Made by a program: the position numbers and the translations under genes. Below the pieces are notes generated by a model, which saw only the letters and a program-made list of their open reading frames with translations, was not told the origin of the DNA and did no database searches. From Opitutaceae bacterium (GTDB lineage Bacteria; Verrucomicrobiota; Verrucomicrobiia; Opitutales; Opitutaceae): DNA of 21,376 nucleotides. The stretch spans positions 1-21,376 of the forward strand of contig JANXSC010000142.1 of NCBI GenBank assembly GCA_025352845.1, given 5' to 3'. Below, in pieces: positions 21,324 to 21,376 of the stretch; the stretch's first letter is position 1; every line of letters begins with the position of its first letter.

Positions 21324-21376
21324 GAGTTTGAAAGCGTTTTCTCATTCGCCCTGACGGCGGGGACGGCGAGGTGCGG

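Noticed and set aside
1..21376. tRNA, rRNA, CRISPR, transposase or phage genes
   Set aside because: None seen: no direct-repeat array, no clover-leaf with CCA-adjacent acceptor stem that I could recognise, and no transposase/integrase motifs in the plausible frames.

Overview
The window looks like a chromosomal segment of a high-GC member of the Verrucomicrobiota, most likely Opitutaceae-like (inference from gene content, style and repeats; no 16S or other marker is present). Supporting signs are two DUF4159 proteins next to a MoxR ATPase, almost complete absence of Shine-Dalgarno sequences, a C/G-rich base composition, and several intergenic palindromic repeat families of the kind that produce spurious 'ASRPC/GVPPV' peptides in verrucomicrobial and planctomycete annotations. 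LptD and outer-membrane barrel genes indicate a diderm cell. Everything is ordinary chromosomal coding DNA: I see no phage, transposase, CRISPR array, rRNA or tRNA.

Layout. Positions 1-5162 hold a minus-strand operon read right to left: a secreted TPR/peptidase-MA metalloprotease, two tandem DUF4159 proteins, and a MoxR AAA+ ATPase that runs off the left edge. A divergent region separates it from a secreted adenosine deaminase (5360-6793) and a lower-GC secreted protein of unknown function (6869-7420). Positions 7533-11357 form a manganese locus: a leftward operon (outer-membrane barrel, MntH, UspA, small membrane protein) diverging from a DtxR/MntR-type regulator, with a 22-bp near-AT palindrome in the shared promoter region that is very probably the MntR operator. 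Positions 11523-13751 carry a DegP-like secreted serine protease and ClpP, followed by a convergent glycogen branching enzyme GlgB (13913-16150). Divergent from glgB are lptD, an RsmB-family rRNA methyltransferase, scpA and a small protein coupled to scpA (16248-20621). The right end holds a 157-bp inverted-repeat element, a 30-residue membrane-peptide ORF and thioredoxin trxA.

The most interesting non-gene signals are: (1) a TTGC-type -35 hexamer placed 33-37 nt upstream of seven start codons, implying very short or absent 5' leaders and SD-independent initiation; (2) the MntR-like operator and a putative outer-membrane manganese channel in its regulon; (3) two inverted copies of a 46-bp double-hairpin repeat differing only at two bases that pair with each other; (4) two very small conserved-looking ORFs next to housekeeping genes. 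Function assignments come from motif recognition by eye; no database search was run.
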